Of a stretch of 64,000 nt of DNA, positions 24,702-34,129 are shown in pieces. Where the stretch lies: the NCBI RefSeq assembly GCF_014203665.1, contig NZ_JACHJN010000008.1, forward strand, positions 328,083 through 392,082, given 5' to 3'. Source of the stretch: Saccharothrix tamanrassetensis. Its GTDB lineage: Bacteria > Actinomycetota > Actinomycetes > Mycobacteriales > Pseudonocardiaceae. Each line of letters opens with the position of its first letter. The stretch's first letter is position 1. A program made the position numbers and the translations under genes. The notes beneath the pieces were generated by a model. The model was not told the origin of the DNA, searched no databases, and saw only the letters and a list, made by a program, of their open reading frames with translations.

Positions 24702-26072
24702 GTGGCGGACCCGTCGGGCACCACCGGCACCGGCGGTCTGCGGCGCGCGCTCACCGGGCGGCAGTTGGGCATGATCGGTCTCGGCGGCGCCATCGGGACG
24801 GGGCTGTTCCTCGGTTCGGCGCTCGCCATCTCCCACGCCGGGCCCGCGACGGTCCTCGCGTACGCGTTGTGCGCCCTCGTCGCGTTCGTCATCGCCTGGG
24901 CGCTGGCCGAGATGGTCGTGGTGCACCCGGAAGCCGGGTCGTTCGGCGCCATCGCACACCGGTACCTCGGGCCGCTGGCCGGTTTCGTGCAGCGCTGGAC
25001 CTACTGGACCATCCAGGCCATCGCGGTCGGCGGAGAGATCGTCGCGGCGGGGCTGTACGTCCGGTTCTGGTGGCCGCAGCTGCCCCTGTGGCCGCTCGTG
25101 GTCACCTTCGCCGTGCTGGCGCTCGGCACGAACGCGTTGGCGGTGCGGTTCTTCGGCACGGTGGAGTACTGGCTCGCGATGATCAAGGTGGTCGCCATCG
25201 CGGTCTTCATCGGGCTGGGCCTGGTGCTGATCACGGTGGGCCTGCCCAGGTCGCCGGCGACCGGCCTGGCCAACCTCACCGCCCACGGCGGGTTCCTGCC
25301 CAACGGCCTGGAGGGGCTGTTCCTCGCCATGGTGTTCGTGTTGTTCAGCTACATCGGCACCGAGGTCGTCGCGGTCACCGCCGCCGAGTCGGAACGCCCC
25401 GAACGCGACATCCCGCGCGCCGCGCGCCGCATGGTGCTCCGACTCGTGTTGTTCTACGTCCTCGCGATAGCCGTCGTGGTCGCCGTGGCACCCTGGACCG
25501 CGACCGCCCAGGGCGGGGCCGTCGACGCCAGTCCGTTCGTCCGCGTGGTCGAGGGCGCGGGCATCCCGGCCGCCGCCACGATCGTCAACTTCGTCGTGCT
25601 CACCGCGGCGTTGTCCAGTGCCAACACCAACCTGTACCTGACGACGCGGATGCTGCACTCGCTGGCAGCCGACAGGTACGCGCCCGCGTGGGCCGGTCGG
25701 GTGAGCCGGACCGGTGTGCCGCGCAACGCCCTCGCGCTGTCCGCGTCGGGGCCCGGCCTAGCCATCGCCCTGTCCGCCGTCACCGACAGCGCCTACCTGG
25801 CCCTGTTCGGCATCTCGGTGTTCGGCGCGCTGCTGGTGTGGATCCTGATCCTGTCGACGCACTGGGCGTTCCGCCGCGCCGCGACCCGGCGGTCACCGGT
25901 CCGGCTGTGGGGTGCGCCGGTCACGTCCGGGCTCGCCGCGCTGTTCCTGCTCGCCGTCTTGGTGTCCACGGCGTTCATCGACGGGCTGGACACCGCCTGG
26001 ATGGTGGGCCTGCCGTTCTTCGCGGTGCTGGTCGTCGCGCACACCGTGATCACCCGACGGCGGTCGCGCTGA
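24702..26072 (+). CDS. Amino acid permease (APC superfamily, AAT type)
   Basis: A 456-residue, 12-segment membrane transporter started at GTG 24702 with GGAGG 6 nt upstream. The family motif is seen in RQLGMIGLGGAIGTGLFLGS at the first membrane helix, with conserved EMVVVHPEAGSFG after helix 2 and GTEVVAVTAAESERPERDIP after helix 6. The group imports amino acids such as GABA, proline, aromatic or branched residues by proton symport; specificity cannot be read here. It is divergent from the ligase gene. The next gene (amidohydrolase) is 302 bp downstream on the same strand, so linkage is uncertain. Confidence 0.9.
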   Translation: MADPSGTTGTGGLRRALTGRQLGMIGLGGAIGTGLFLGSALAISHAGPATVLAYALCALVAFVIAWALAEMVVVHPEAGSFGAIAHRYLGPLAGFVQRWTYWTIQAIAVGGEIVAAGLYVRFWWPQLPLWPLVVTFAVLALGTNALAVRFFGTVEYWLAMIKVVAIAVFIGLGLVLITVGLPRSPATGLANLTAHGGFLPNGLEGLFLAMVFVLFSYIGTEVVAVTAAESERPERDIPRAARRMVLRLVLFYVLAIAVVVAVAPWTATAQGGAVDASPFVRVVEGAGIPAAATIVNFVVLTAALSSANTNLYLTTRMLHSLAADRYAPAWAGRVSRTGVPRNALALSASGPGLAIALSAVTDSAYLALFGISVFGALLVWILILSTHWAFRRAATRRSPVRLWGAPVTSGLAALFLLAVLVSTAFIDGLDTAWMVGLPFFAVLVVAHTVITRRRSR

Positions 26073-26232
26073 AGGCGTGCGCAACCGGTGCACGCCGTCG
26101 CGGGTGCTCCGTCGGGCGCCGGCTTGGCCGTCAGCGCATCCTTCTTGTCCGGTGCCGCATGGCCACCCGCGAGCGGGTTCCGCCGGGGCTCGGGCACGCC
26201 AAGACTGCCCGGGTCAGGGAGTGAGGAGCCGC

Positions 26233-26367
26233 ATGTCCAGTCCGGGTGCCCAGTGGTCGCTCGCCGGGCGCGGCGGGTCCGAACTCCGCCATCCCGCCTT
26301 CGGCGTGCATCGACGGCTGCCGGGTGCTGCCGCGCGTGGTGCCGTCCGCGGCCTGACCGGGGAGTGA
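26233..26367 (+). CDS. Possible small protein in the permease-amidohydrolase gap
   Basis: Within the 302-bp gap (26073-26374), an ATG at 26233 preceded by TGAGGAG opens a 44-codon frame (MSSPGAQWSLAGRGGSELRH, ending GAVRGLTGE) whose TGA lies 7 nt before the amidohydrolase TTG start. The good ribosome binding site and close spacing suggest a small coupled or leader protein. The composition (Arg, Gly, Ala) is also what random high-GC DNA gives. I recognise no family. The rest of the gap shows nothing. Confidence 0.3.
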   Translation: MSSPGAQWSLAGRGGSELRHPAFGVHRRLPGAAARGAVRGLTGE

Positions 26368-26374
26368 CCGCACC

Positions 26375-28009
26375 TTGGCAGCCGATCTGATCCTCACCAA
26401 CGCAACCGTCTACACCGTCGACCGCGCGCGTCCCCGGGCCACCTCGCTGGCCGTCGAGGGCGGCCGGGTGGTCTCGCTCGACGAGGTCGAGCCCGGGCCG
26501 GACACCGAGGTCCGCGACCTGGGCGGCGCGTTCGTCATGCCCGGGCTGGTCGACGTGCACAACCACCACGCGCTGGCCGGGCGGGCCGAGCTGTTCGAGC
26601 TCACCTTCGGCGGCGACCTGGACTTCGAGGCGATCCTGGACGCGGTCCGGCACCGGTCGCGCGACCTCGGCCCGGACGAGTGGGTGGTCGGCGGCGCCTG
26701 GGCGTCGACGCTGGTGGAGAGGCTGTCGCACGAGTCCGCCCGACGCGCGCTCGACGCGGCGGCGGGTGGCCGGCCGGTCATGCTCTCCGACGACAGCAGG
26801 CACAACCGGTGGGTGAGCAGCCGGGCGCTGGAACTGGCCGGGGTCACCGCGTCGACCCCGGACCCGGCGGGCGGCGTGATCGTCCGCGACCCGGTCACCG
26901 GTAGCCCTTGCGGGGTGCTGCTGGAGGCCGCGGGCGTGCAGGTCGAGCGGGCGGTGCGGAAGACCGGCACGCTGACCGAGGAGCAGCACGCGCGCGCGTC
27001 GCAGCACGCGATCGGCATCCTGCACTCCTACGGCATCACCGCGTTCCAGGACGCCGGGGTGTCGGTCGACATCCTCAACGCGCTCAAGTCGCTCGACGAC
27101 GCCGGCCGGCTGGACGCCTGGGTGGTGACGTCGCTGCTGGTCAACGACCCGATCTTCGGCTACGACCCGATCGGGTCGGCGCTGATGGAGGTCGGTGAGC
27201 GCTACCGCAGCGAGCACCACCGGCCGGACTTCGTGAAGATCTTCCTCGACGGCGTCCCGCCGACCCGCACGGCGGCGTTCCTGGAGCCCTACCTGCCCGA
27301 CGAGGTGCACGGCGACTGCTTCCACGGCGCGCCGACCATGCCGCCCGCCGAGCTGGAGGGCTGGCTGCGCGCCGCCGCCCGGGCCGGGCTGTCCGCCAAG
27401 ATCCACTGCACCGGCGACGCCTCGGTGCGCGCCACGCTGGACGCGGTGGAGAAGCTGCGCGGCGAGGGCTACACCGACACCCGGTTCCAGGTGGCGCACG
27501 GGCAGTTCGTGCACCCCGACGACCTCGCGCGGTTCGGCGCGCTGGGCGTCGCCGCGGACATCTCGCCGTTCCTGTGGGTGCCCGGCGTGATCCCCACGGC
27601 CATCGCGAACGTGCTGCCCGCCGAGCGCGCGGCCCGCATGCAGCCCAACCGCGCGCTGCTGGACAGCGGTGCCCTGGTCGCGGGCGGGTCGGACTGGCCG
27701 GTCAGCGAGTCGCCGAACGCCTGGGAGGGCATCCAGGGCCTGGTGACCCGGCAGGACCCGGCGGGCGCCCACGCGGGCGCGCTGTGGCCCGAGCAGGCCA
27801 TCACGCTCGCCGAGGCGGTCGAGGCGTTCACCCTCTCGGGGGCCCGCGCGATGGGGGTCGACGACGTCACCGGGTCGCTGACGCCGGGCAAGTCGGCCGA
27901 CTTCATCGTGCTCGACCGCAATCCGTTCGAGAGCGCGACCGCGGAGCTGCACGCCACCGAGGTGACCGAGACGTGGTTCGCCGGGCGCAAGGTGTTCGAG
28001 CGCGAGTGA
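26375..28009 (+). CDS. Metal-dependent amidohydrolase, YtcJ-like family
   Basis: A 544-residue cytosolic hydrolase from TTG 26375 (MAADLILTNATVYTVDRARP). Metal-site motifs of the amidohydrolase superfamily are present: H-N-H in GLVDVHNHHALAG, FVKIFLDGVPPTR in the centre, His in AKIHCTGDASVR and FQVAHGQFVH, and the final Asp in VAGGSDWPVSE. The C-terminus returns to the small beta domain (GSLTPGKSADFIVLDRNPFE). Relatives hydrolyse amides, N-formyl or cyclic amide compounds; the substrate here is unknown. The weak TTG start has GGGGAG ~11 nt upstream. It is followed by tandem repeats and a strong terminator, so it ends its transcription unit. Confidence 0.85.
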   Translation: MAADLILTNATVYTVDRARPRATSLAVEGGRVVSLDEVEPGPDTEVRDLGGAFVMPGLVDVHNHHALAGRAELFELTFGGDLDFEAILDAVRHRSRDLGPDEWVVGGAWASTLVERLSHESARRALDAAAGGRPVMLSDDSRHNRWVSSRALELAGVTASTPDPAGGVIVRDPVTGSPCGVLLEAAGVQVERAVRKTGTLTEEQHARASQHAIGILHSYGITAFQDAGVSVDILNALKSLDDAGRLDAWVVTSLLVNDPIFGYDPIGSALMEVGERYRSEHHRPDFVKIFLDGVPPTRTAAFLEPYLPDEVHGDCFHGAPTMPPAELEGWLRAAARAGLSAKIHCTGDASVRATLDAVEKLRGEGYTDTRFQVAHGQFVHPDDLARFGALGVAADISPFLWVPGVIPTAIANVLPAERAARMQPNRALLDSGALVAGGSDWPVSESPNAWEGIQGLVTRQDPAGAHAGALWPEQAITLAEAVEAFTLSGARAMGVDDVTGSLTPGKSADFIVLDRNPFESATAELHATEVTETWFAGRKVFERE

Positions 28010-28027
28010 GCCCGACGGAAAGCCCGA

Positions 28028-28125
28028 GGACTGAGCACAACGGACTGAGCACAACGGACTGAGCACAACGGACTGAGCACAACGGACTGAACGCGAGGGA
28101 CTGAACGCAAGGCCTGAGCGTCACC
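28028..28125. repeat. 14-bp tandem repeat (GGACTGAGCACAAC)
   Basis: Four identical units of GGACTGAGCACAAC start at 28028, 28042, 28056 and 28070. They are followed by GGACTGAACGCGAG (28084) and GGACTGAACGCAAG (28098) and a degraded seventh unit at 28112. The array sits 18 bp after the amidohydrolase stop and 29 bp before the terminator hairpin. The 308-bp gap 28010-28317 holds only this array, the hairpin and the ilvD promoter. Confidence 0.9.
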
Positions 28126-28153
28126 GGCCGGAACCGCATGTCGCGGTAGCGCG

Positions 28154-28186
28154 CCGTGGGCCTGCCGTGGTCAGGCAGGCCCACGG
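28154..28186. terminator. Strong hairpin terminator, 13-bp perfect stem
   Basis: CCGTGGGCCTGCC (28154-28166) and GGCAGGCCCACGG (28174-28186) are perfectly complementary around a 7-nt loop. It lies downstream of the amidohydrolase and upstream of ilvD on the same strand, and should separate the two units. Confidence 0.8.
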
Positions 28187-28305
28187 ACGTCAGCCCACCC
28201 CTCCGCGGACGCGCCACGTTAAGCCGAGGGCTTCTGATGTGCGCCCTACGGCCCCGGGCGAGCCTGCCGGACACGCCCGGGGCAGCGGTCGGGCTGGTCG
28301 GACGT

Positions 28306-28311
28306 TAGGTT
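28306..28311 (+). promoter_or_regulatory. Probable -10 box (TAGGTT) for leaderless ilvD transcript
   Basis: TAGGTT ends 6 nt before the ATG at 28318, and no Shine-Dalgarno sequence is seen, so transcription probably starts at the ATG. Inference from spacing. Confidence 0.4.
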
Positions 28312-28317
28312 TCGTCC

Positions 28318-30015
28318 ATGAACGATTCCCCGGACGTCAAGCCGCGCAGTCGTGATGTCACCGACGGCCTGGAGCGCGCCGCCGCGCGCGGGATGCTCCG
28401 GGCGGTGGGCATGGGTGACGACGACTGGGAGAAGCCCCAGATCGGCGTCGCGTCGTCGTGGAACGAGATCACGCCGTGCAACCTGTCGTTGGACCGGCTC
28501 GCCAAGGCGAGCAAGGACGGCGTGCACGCCGCGGGCGGCTACCCGCTGGAGTTCGGCACGATCTCCGTGTCGGACGGCATCTCGATGGGCCACGTGGGCA
28601 TGCACTTCTCCCTGGTGTCGCGCGAGGTGATCGCGGACAGCGTGGAGACCGTCATGCAGGCGGAGCGGCTCGACGGCTCGGTGCTGCTGGCGGGCTGCGA
28701 CAAGTCGCTGCCCGGGATGCTGATGGCGGCGGCCCGGCTCGACCTGGCGAGCGTGTTCCTCTACGCGGGCTCGATCCTGCCCGGCCGGGTCAGGCTGTCG
28801 GACGGCAGCGAGCGCGAGGTCACGATCATCGACGCCTTCGAGGCGGTCGGCGCCTGCGCCAGGGGGCTGATGAGCCGCGCCGACGTCGACCTGATCGAGC
28901 GCGCCATCTGCCCCGGCGAGGGCGCGTGCGGCGGGATGTACACCGCGAACACCATGGCGAGCGCGGCCGAGGCGCTGGGGATGTCGCTGCCCGGCAGCGC
29001 GGCACCGCCCGCGACGGACCGGCGGCGCGACGGGTTCGCCCGGCGGTCCGGCCAGGCCGTGGTGGAGATGCTGCGCAAGGGGATCACCGCTCGGCAGATC
29101 ATGACCCGCGAGGCGTTCGAGAACGCGATCGCCGTGGTGATGGCGTTCGGCGGTTCCACCAACGCGGTGCTGCACCTGCTCGCCATCGCGCACGAGGCGG
29201 AGGTGGACCTGAGCCTGGACGACTTCACGCGGATCGGTGCCGAGGTGCCGCACCTGGCGGACGTGAAGCCGTTCGGGCGGCACGTGATGACCGACGTCGA
29301 CCGCATCGGAGGGGTGCCCGTGGTGATGAAGGCGCTGCTGGACGCGGGCCTGCTGCACGGCGACTGCCTGACCGTCACCGGGCGCACGGTCGCCGAGAAC
29401 CTGGCCGACATCGCGCCGCCGGACCCCGACGGCACGGTGCTGCGCGCGATGGCCACGCCGATCCACCGGACCGGCGGCATCACGATCCTGCGCGGATCCC
29501 TGGCACCGGACGGCGCCGTCGTGAAGTCCGCCGGGTTCGACTCCGACGTGTTCACCGGTACCGCCAGGGTGTTCGACCGCGAACGCGCCGCGATGGACGC
29601 GCTGGAGGACGGCACGATCACCGCGGGCGACGTCGTGGTCATCCGCTACGAGGGCCCCAAGGGCGGGCCGGGGATGCGCGAGATGCTCGCCATCACCGCG
29701 GCGATCAAGGGCGCGGGGCTGGGCAAGGACGTCCTGCTGCTCACCGACGGCCGGTTCTCCGGCGGCACGACCGGCCTGTGCGTCGGCCACGTCGCGCCGG
29801 AAGCGGCGGACGGCGGGCCGATCGCGTTCGTCCGCGACGGCGACCCGATCACCCTCGACGTGGCCAACGGCACGTTGGACGTCGGCGTGGACGCCGCCGA
29901 GCTGGCCGCCCGCCGCGAGGGTTGGGCGCCGCTGCCCGCCCGCTACCGGCGCGGCGTGCTGGCCAAGTACGCCAAGCTCGTCGGGTCGGCTTCGCGCGGT
30001 GCGGTCTGCGGCTAG
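28318..30015 (+). CDS. ilvD: Dihydroxy-acid dehydratase
   Basis: A 565-residue enzyme that dehydrates 2,3-dihydroxy-isovalerate and 2,3-dihydroxy-3-methylvalerate to the keto acids, the third common step of valine and isoleucine synthesis. The Fe-S cluster cysteines are in place: C54 ([11 protein letters not shown]), C127 ([11 protein letters not shown]) and C204 ([13 protein letters not shown]). C-terminal [10 protein letters not shown] and [16 protein letters not shown] are diagnostic. Length is normal for the family. No other ilv gene is nearby, so it stands alone between a terminator and the convergent pucR-type gene. The start ATG 28318 probably begins a leaderless mRNA. Confidence 0.95.
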   Translation: MNDSPDVKPRSRDVTDGLERAAARGMLRAVGMGDDDWEKPQIGVASSWNEITPCNLSLDRLAKASKDGVHAAGGYPLEFGTISVSDGISMGHVGMHFSLVSREVIADSVETVMQAERLDGSVLLAGCDKSLPGMLMAAARLDLASVFLYAGSILPGRVRLSDGSEREVTIIDAFEAVGACARGLMSRADVDLIERAICPGEGACGGMYTANTMASAAEALGMSLPGSAAPPATDRRRDGFARRSGQAVVEMLRKGITARQIMTREAFENAIAVVMAFGGSTNAVLHLLAIAHEAEVDLSLDDFTRIGAEVPHLADVKPFGRHVMTDVDRIGGVPVVMKALLDAGLLHGDCLTVTGRTVAENLADIAPPDPDGTVLRAMATPIHRTGGITILRGSLAPDGAVVKSAGFDSDVFTGTARVFDRERAAMDALEDGTITAGDVVVIRYEGPKGGPGMREMLAITAAIKGAGLGKDVLLLTDGRFSGGTTGLCVGHVAPEAADGGPIAFVRDGDPITLDVANGTLDVGVDAAELAARREGWAPLPARYRRGVLAKYAKLVGSASRGAVCG

Positions 30016-30258
30016 CCCGCGCGGTCGGCGGCGTCGGTCGGCGGCGGTCGGGGCCGGTCCGCCGCCGGCCGAACAGCCCCCGGGCGGTGACGCGGCCTCG
30101 CCGACCTGGTCGGATGACCGCGGACGAGGACGTCATCGCGAGGCAGGCGTCGATCGCCGGCACCGGGACGCGGGTGATGCTCCGCTGATGCGCCGTGACG
30201 TGCCGGCTCGCCGCCGTGGGTGTCACGGTCACCGTGTTCACCACCGGGATGCCGCAGC

Positions 30259-31875
30259 TCACCCGGGCATCAGCCGCAGGTGCAGCATCGCGGCGAACCG
30301 GGCATCGGGGTCGGTCAGGTCGAGCCCGCCCACCTCCGACAGCCGCCGCAACCGGTACCGGAACGTGTTCTGGTGCACGTACATCGCGGCCGAGGCCGCC
30401 GCTACGTCGCCGAACGCGTCCAGCCAGGCCCGCAGCGTCTGGACCAGGTTCCCGCCGTGCGTGGCGTCGTAGGCGGCCAACCGCGCGATGGGCCCGGCCG
30501 GCGGATCACCCTGCGCCGCCATCAGGTCGCGCAGTTCCAGCAGCAGCACCTCCACCTCCACGTCGGCCAGCTGCGCCACCCGCCGGGCACCGGCCCCGGA
30601 CCGCAGCACCCGCAACGCCCGGTCGGCGGCGGTCCGGGACCGGCGCAAGCCGGCCACGTCCAGCGCCACGCACCCGACGCCGATCCGGGCCCGCACCCGT
30701 ACCCCGACGCGTTCCACGAAGTCGCAGGCCACCCGGATCGCATCGGCCACGTCCGGAACGGGCACGATCGCGTAGGCCACGTCGCCGAGCAGGGCGACCG
30801 CCGACCGGGGGTAGACCGCGCCCAGGTGCATGGCGAACGCGTCGGACACCCGCTTCTGCTCGCCCACCAGCCGGGTGTGCTCGTCCACGCTGGGGTCGCT
30901 CGGATCGGCGGGCGACATGGCCAGTACCACGGCGGTCCGCCCCACCAGCCCCAGCCGCCGCACCGCCTCGGCGGCCGCGGGCCCGGCCTCCAGCGCCTGC
31001 CCGACCAGGTCCGCGCGCAGCCGCCGCTGCACGTCCGCCCCGGCCCGCAGCCGCATCATGTGCAGCGCGACCAGCTTCGCCGCGTCCTGGAACGCCCTGG
31101 TCCGCTCGGGGTTCAGGGGTGCCCGCACGGCCGCCCAGATCGACCCCAGCACCTCGTCACCGGCCCGGACGGCGATCGCCACCCTGGGCATCACCAGGTC
31201 GTCCAGGCCGGCCGCCAGCGGATCGACGTACACCGGCCGGTCCCCGCGGTACAGCTCGCGGAACACCCCCATCTCCTCCATCGACCGGGTGTACCGGTCG
31301 GGCACCTGCCGCCCCAGGATCGTCTCCACCCGCGACGGGTCGGCCTCCTCCTGGCGCCCGGAGAAGGCCAGCACCCGGGAACTGCGGTCCTCGATCGTCA
31401 CCGGCGCGTCCAGCAGTGCCGCCACCGCGTTGGCCAGCGCGAACAGGTCCCCGGACGCCGGACCGCCGACCGCCTCCGACCCGTCCGCGCCCACGTCGCC
31501 GTCGGCGAGCAGCGACCGCAGCAACGCCGCGAGCTGGGCCCAGGACGCGCCCCGCGTCAGCCCCAGCAGCGCCACCCCCGACTCCCGGACGGAGGCGGCC
31601 AGCTCCTCCGAGACGGGCACCGGCGACCGCACCACCAGGGCCGCGGCGGTCGAACCACCCAGCCGCCGCAGGGCGCCGGAGATCGCGGGCACCCCTTCGA
31701 TCCCCACCCCGAGCACCAGCGCGCGCGGTGGCAGCACGGGCTCGTCCAGCGGATCGTGGATGACGACGCCGTCGATGTGGTCCACGCCGTCCGGGTCGCC
31801 GTACGCGAGGTCGAGCAGGGTCGTGCCCAGGTCCTCCAGGACCCGGCCGAGGCCGGCGCGCGGACGTGTGCTCAT
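30259..31875 (-). CDS. PucR/CdaR-type transcriptional regulator
   Basis: A 538-residue regulator, start ATG 31875 (MSTRPRAGLGRVLEDLGTTL). Residues ~1-140 form a PucR N-terminal ligand domain, ~160-310 a GAF-like region, then a GGDEF-like CdaR segment. The C-terminal helix-turn-helix (VHQNTFRYRLRRLSEVGGLD) is the HTH_30 type. PucR proteins are mostly activators of purine, amino acid or sugar-acid catabolism. It is the last gene of the leftward operon, 53 bp after the racemase gene, and two TTCGTCG-N4-CGACG sites sit directly in front of it. It is the likely regulator of this operon and of the divergent transporter operon. Confidence 0.85.
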   Translation of the reverse strand: MSTRPRAGLGRVLEDLGTTLLDLAYGDPDGVDHIDGVVIHDPLDEPVLPPRALVLGVGIEGVPAISGALRRLGGSTAAALVVRSPVPVSEELAASVRESGVALLGLTRGASWAQLAALLRSLLADGDVGADGSEAVGGPASGDLFALANAVAALLDAPVTIEDRSSRVLAFSGRQEEADPSRVETILGRQVPDRYTRSMEEMGVFRELYRGDRPVYVDPLAAGLDDLVMPRVAIAVRAGDEVLGSIWAAVRAPLNPERTRAFQDAAKLVALHMMRLRAGADVQRRLRADLVGQALEAGPAAAEAVRRLGLVGRTAVVLAMSPADPSDPSVDEHTRLVGEQKRVSDAFAMHLGAVYPRSAVALLGDVAYAIVPVPDVADAIRVACDFVERVGVRVRARIGVGCVALDVAGLRRSRTAADRALRVLRSGAGARRVAQLADVEVEVLLLELRDLMAAQGDPPAGPIARLAAYDATHGGNLVQTLRAWLDAFGDVAAASAAMYVHQNTFRYRLRRLSEVGGLDLTDPDARFAAMLHLRLMPG

Positions 31876-31889
31876 CACATCGGCCCCCG

Positions 31890-31938
31890 TTCGTCGGACA
31901 CGACGGGAGTGTGCGCCCGGTTCGTCGGTCACGACAAC
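31890..31938. promoter_or_regulatory. Paired inverted repeats TTCGTCG-N4-CGACG(AA) before the PucR gene
   Basis: Site 1 is 31890-31907 (TTCGTCG-GACA-CGACGGG) and site 2 is 31921-31938 (TTCGTCG-GTCA-CGACAAC). The left arms are perfect; each right arm matches 5 of 7. Starts are 31 bp apart, about three helical turns. Site 2 overlaps the stop codon of the racemase gene. The same motif recurs at 35074-35123, so these are probably binding sites of the adjacent PucR regulator. Confidence 0.65.
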
Positions 31939-33032
31939 CACTCGCTCGACGCGGTGACCTCCTCCAGCAGCTCCGGGATCGGCCGCACGCCGAGACCCGG
32001 CCCGGTGGGCACCCGCAGGTGACCGCCCTCCAGCACGAACGGCTCGGTGATGTCGGTCCGGTAGTAGCGGTCCGAGGCGGAGGTGTCACCGGGCAGCGTG
32101 CAGCCCGGCAGGGCCGCCAGCGCGATGTTCGCCGCCCGCCCGAGACCGGTCTCCAGCATCCCGCCGCACCACACCGGCACCCCGTGCGCCACGCACACGT
32201 CGTGGATGCGCCGGGCCTCCAGGTACCCGCCCACCCGGCCGGGCTTGATGTTGACCACCGAGCACGCGCCCAGCGTGATGGCGGCCGCCGCCGTCCGGGC
32301 CGAGGTGATCGACTCGTCCAGGCACACCGGCGTCGCCAGGGCCTTGGCCAGCTCCGCGTGCCCCAGGACGTCGTCCTCGGCCAGCGGCTGCTCGATCAGC
32401 AGCAGGTCGAACGGGTCGAGCCGGGCGAGGTGCCGCGTGTCCGCCGGCGTGTACGCGGTGTTCGCGTCGACCTGGAGCAGCACGTCGTCCCCGAACCGCT
32501 CCCGGACCGCGCGCACCGGCTCCACGTCCCAGCCGGGCTCGATCTTCAGCTTGATCCGCAGGTACCCCTCGTCCAGGTACCCGCCGACCGCGTCCAGCAG
32601 CACGTCGATCGAGTCCATGATCCCGACCGACACCCCGCACGGCACCGAGTCGGACTCCGCGCCCAGCTCCCGCGCCAGCGGCACGCCCCGAGCCCGCAGC
32701 TCGGCGTCCAGCACCGCCATCTCCAGCGCGCCCTTGGCCATCTGGTGCCCGTGGAACCGCCGCAGCGCCGGGGCCACGGACGTGGCGTCGAGCCGGTCCA
32801 GCGCGGTGAGCGCCGGCACGAAGAACCGGCGCAGCACGTCCGCGCAGCCGTCCAGGTACTCCGGCGAGTAGACCGGGTCGGCCATCGCGACGCACTCGCC
32901 CCAGCCCTCCTCCTCGTCGGTCACGGCCCGCACCAGCAGGACGTCCCGCGCGGTCTGCGTGCCGAACGACGTCCGGAACGGGGACACCAGCGGCATCCGG
33001 ATCCGGCGCAGCTCCACCTCGCGCAGCTTCAC
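31929..33032 (-). CDS. N-acyl/N-succinyl amino acid racemase (enolase superfamily, MenC type)
   Basis: A 367-residue enzyme from GTG 33032 (MKLREVELRRIRMPLVSPFR), overlapping the M20 stop (GTGA). The active-site set is complete: KxK at 161-163, metal ligands D189 (VDANTAY), E214 (LIEQPL) and D239 (CLDESI), second Lys K263 (NIKPGRVGGY). From memory, K163 and K263 are the catalytic lysines of the Amycolatopsis N-acylamino acid racemase, so the numbering coincides. The fold also includes o-succinylbenzoate synthase, but no men gene is near. Next to an M20 hydrolase and, in the divergent operon, a GNAT acyltransferase, racemisation of N-succinyl amino acids is the better reading. Confidence 0.85.
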   Translation of the reverse strand: MKLREVELRRIRMPLVSPFRTSFGTQTARDVLLVRAVTDEEEGWGECVAMADPVYSPEYLDGCADVLRRFFVPALTALDRLDATSVAPALRRFHGHQMAKGALEMAVLDAELRARGVPLARELGAESDSVPCGVSVGIMDSIDVLLDAVGGYLDEGYLRIKLKIEPGWDVEPVRAVRERFGDDVLLQVDANTAYTPADTRHLARLDPFDLLLIEQPLAEDDVLGHAELAKALATPVCLDESITSARTAAAAITLGACSVVNIKPGRVGGYLEARRIHDVCVAHGVPVWCGGMLETGLGRAANIALAALPGCTLPGDTSASDRYYRTDITEPFVLEGGHLRVPTGPGLGVRPIPELLEEVTASSEWLS

Positions 33033-34129
33033 TCGTCCTCCTCCAGCAGTTCACGGATCAGCGCGGCCAGCAACGCGGTGCGGCCGGGGATGTCGTCGAC
33101 GAGCACGTGCTCGTGGTCGGCGTGCGCGCCGCCACCGGTGGCGCCGAGCCCGTCGAGGGTCGGCGTGCCCACTCCGGCGGTGAAGTTGCCGTCCGAAGCG
33201 CCACCGACCGCGATGCCGGTGATCGGCGCCAACCCCAGTTCTCCGCCCAACCGCTTGGCACGCGCGAACAGCGCGGCGGACGCCGACTCGGGCAGCGGCG
33301 GCCGGTTGGGCCCGCCCAGCAGTTCCAGCGCGGAGCCCGGCAGCACCGGGACCAACTCGCGCATCCGCCGGTCGATCCGCTCCTGCTCGGCCACCGACGT
33401 GACCCGGACGTCCACCTGGAACCCACCCGCGGCCGGCACCGTGTTCCCGGTGGTGCCCGCGTTCAGCAGGGTCGGGGTCACCGTCGTGCCCCGCTCCGGG
33501 GCGTTCAGCGTCGCCACCGCCAGGACCTGGTGCGCCAGCTCGACCGCGGCGTTGACCCCCAGCTCGGGTTCCAGCCCGGCGTGCGCGGCCCGCCCCACGG
33601 CCCGGACCTCGTAGGCCGACACACCCTTGCGGGCCACCTTCAGCGCCGAGCCGGCCGCCGCCTCCAGCACCAGCGCCGCCGCACACCCGGCGGCCTCGGC
33701 CTCCACCAGCCCGCGGGACGACGGCGAGCCCAGCTCCTCGTCGCCGGTCACCAGCACGGTGACCCCGGACCGGTCCGCCAGCGAGGCGACGGCGTGCAGC
33801 GCCATCACCACGCCGACCTTCATGTCGAAGCAGCCGGGACCGCGCAACACCCCGTCCCGCACCGAGAACGGGTGCGTGCGCAGCGACCCGATCGGCCACA
33901 CCGTGTCGTGGTGCCCCAGCACCAGCACCCGAGCCGGTCCGTCACCCAGCCGCCACACCACGTGCGGGCCGACGCGTTCCGGGACCACACCCAGCAGCGC
34001 GGTCCCCAACTCCGCCACCAGGTCGGCACTTTCCGCCACGGCGTCCACATCGGACGATGGGGATTCCTTGCACACCAGGCGCTCCACATCCGCGAGCATC
34101 GCGGGCAGCGCGTCGTCGAACGGGTTCAC
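33029..34129 (-). CDS. M20 family metallohydrolase, probable N-acyl amino acid deacylase
   Basis: A 366-residue protein from GTG 34129, overlapping the beta-lactamase-like stop (GTGA). Metal-site motifs: LVLGHHDTVWP (His, Asp), RGPGCFDMKVG (bridging Asp), VTGDEELGSPSS (catalytic Glu and metal Glu), and HADHEHV near the C-terminus. The dimerisation lid domain covers ~170-285. M20 enzymes cleave N-acyl amino acids, dipeptides or succinyl-diaminopimelate, with glutamate carboxypeptidase-like relatives. Placed directly before the racemase gene, the likely job is stereospecific removal of the acyl group from the N-acyl-L-amino acid, which would pull racemisation toward the L form. No signal peptide, so cytosolic. 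Confidence 0.83.
   Translation of the reverse strand: MNPFDDALPAMLADVERLVCKESPSSDVDAVAESADLVAELGTALLGVVPERVGPHVVWRLGDGPARVLVLGHHDTVWPIGSLRTHPFSVRDGVLRGPGCFDMKVGVVMALHAVASLADRSGVTVLVTGDEELGSPSSRGLVEAEAAGCAAALVLEAAAGSALKVARKGVSAYEVRAVGRAAHAGLEPELGVNAAVELAHQVLAVATLNAPERGTTVTPTLLNAGTTGNTVPAAGGFQVDVRVTSVAEQERIDRRMRELVPVLPGSALELLGGPNRPPLPESASAALFARAKRLGGELGLAPITGIAVGGASDGNFTAGVGTPTLDGLGATGGGAHADHEHVLVDDIPGRTALLAALIRELLEEDE

Noticed and set aside
22860..26072. Long rightward frame suggesting a ligase-region fusion to the permease
   Set aside because: The first 614 codons are antisense to the ligase gene; the permease starts at GTG 24702 after a good ribosome binding site.
31929..33032. o-Succinylbenzoate synthase (menaquinone pathway) as the function of the enolase-family gene
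   Set aside because: Possible by fold, but no other men gene is near and the neighbours (GNAT, M20, peptide importer) fit the N-acyl amino acid racemase role.
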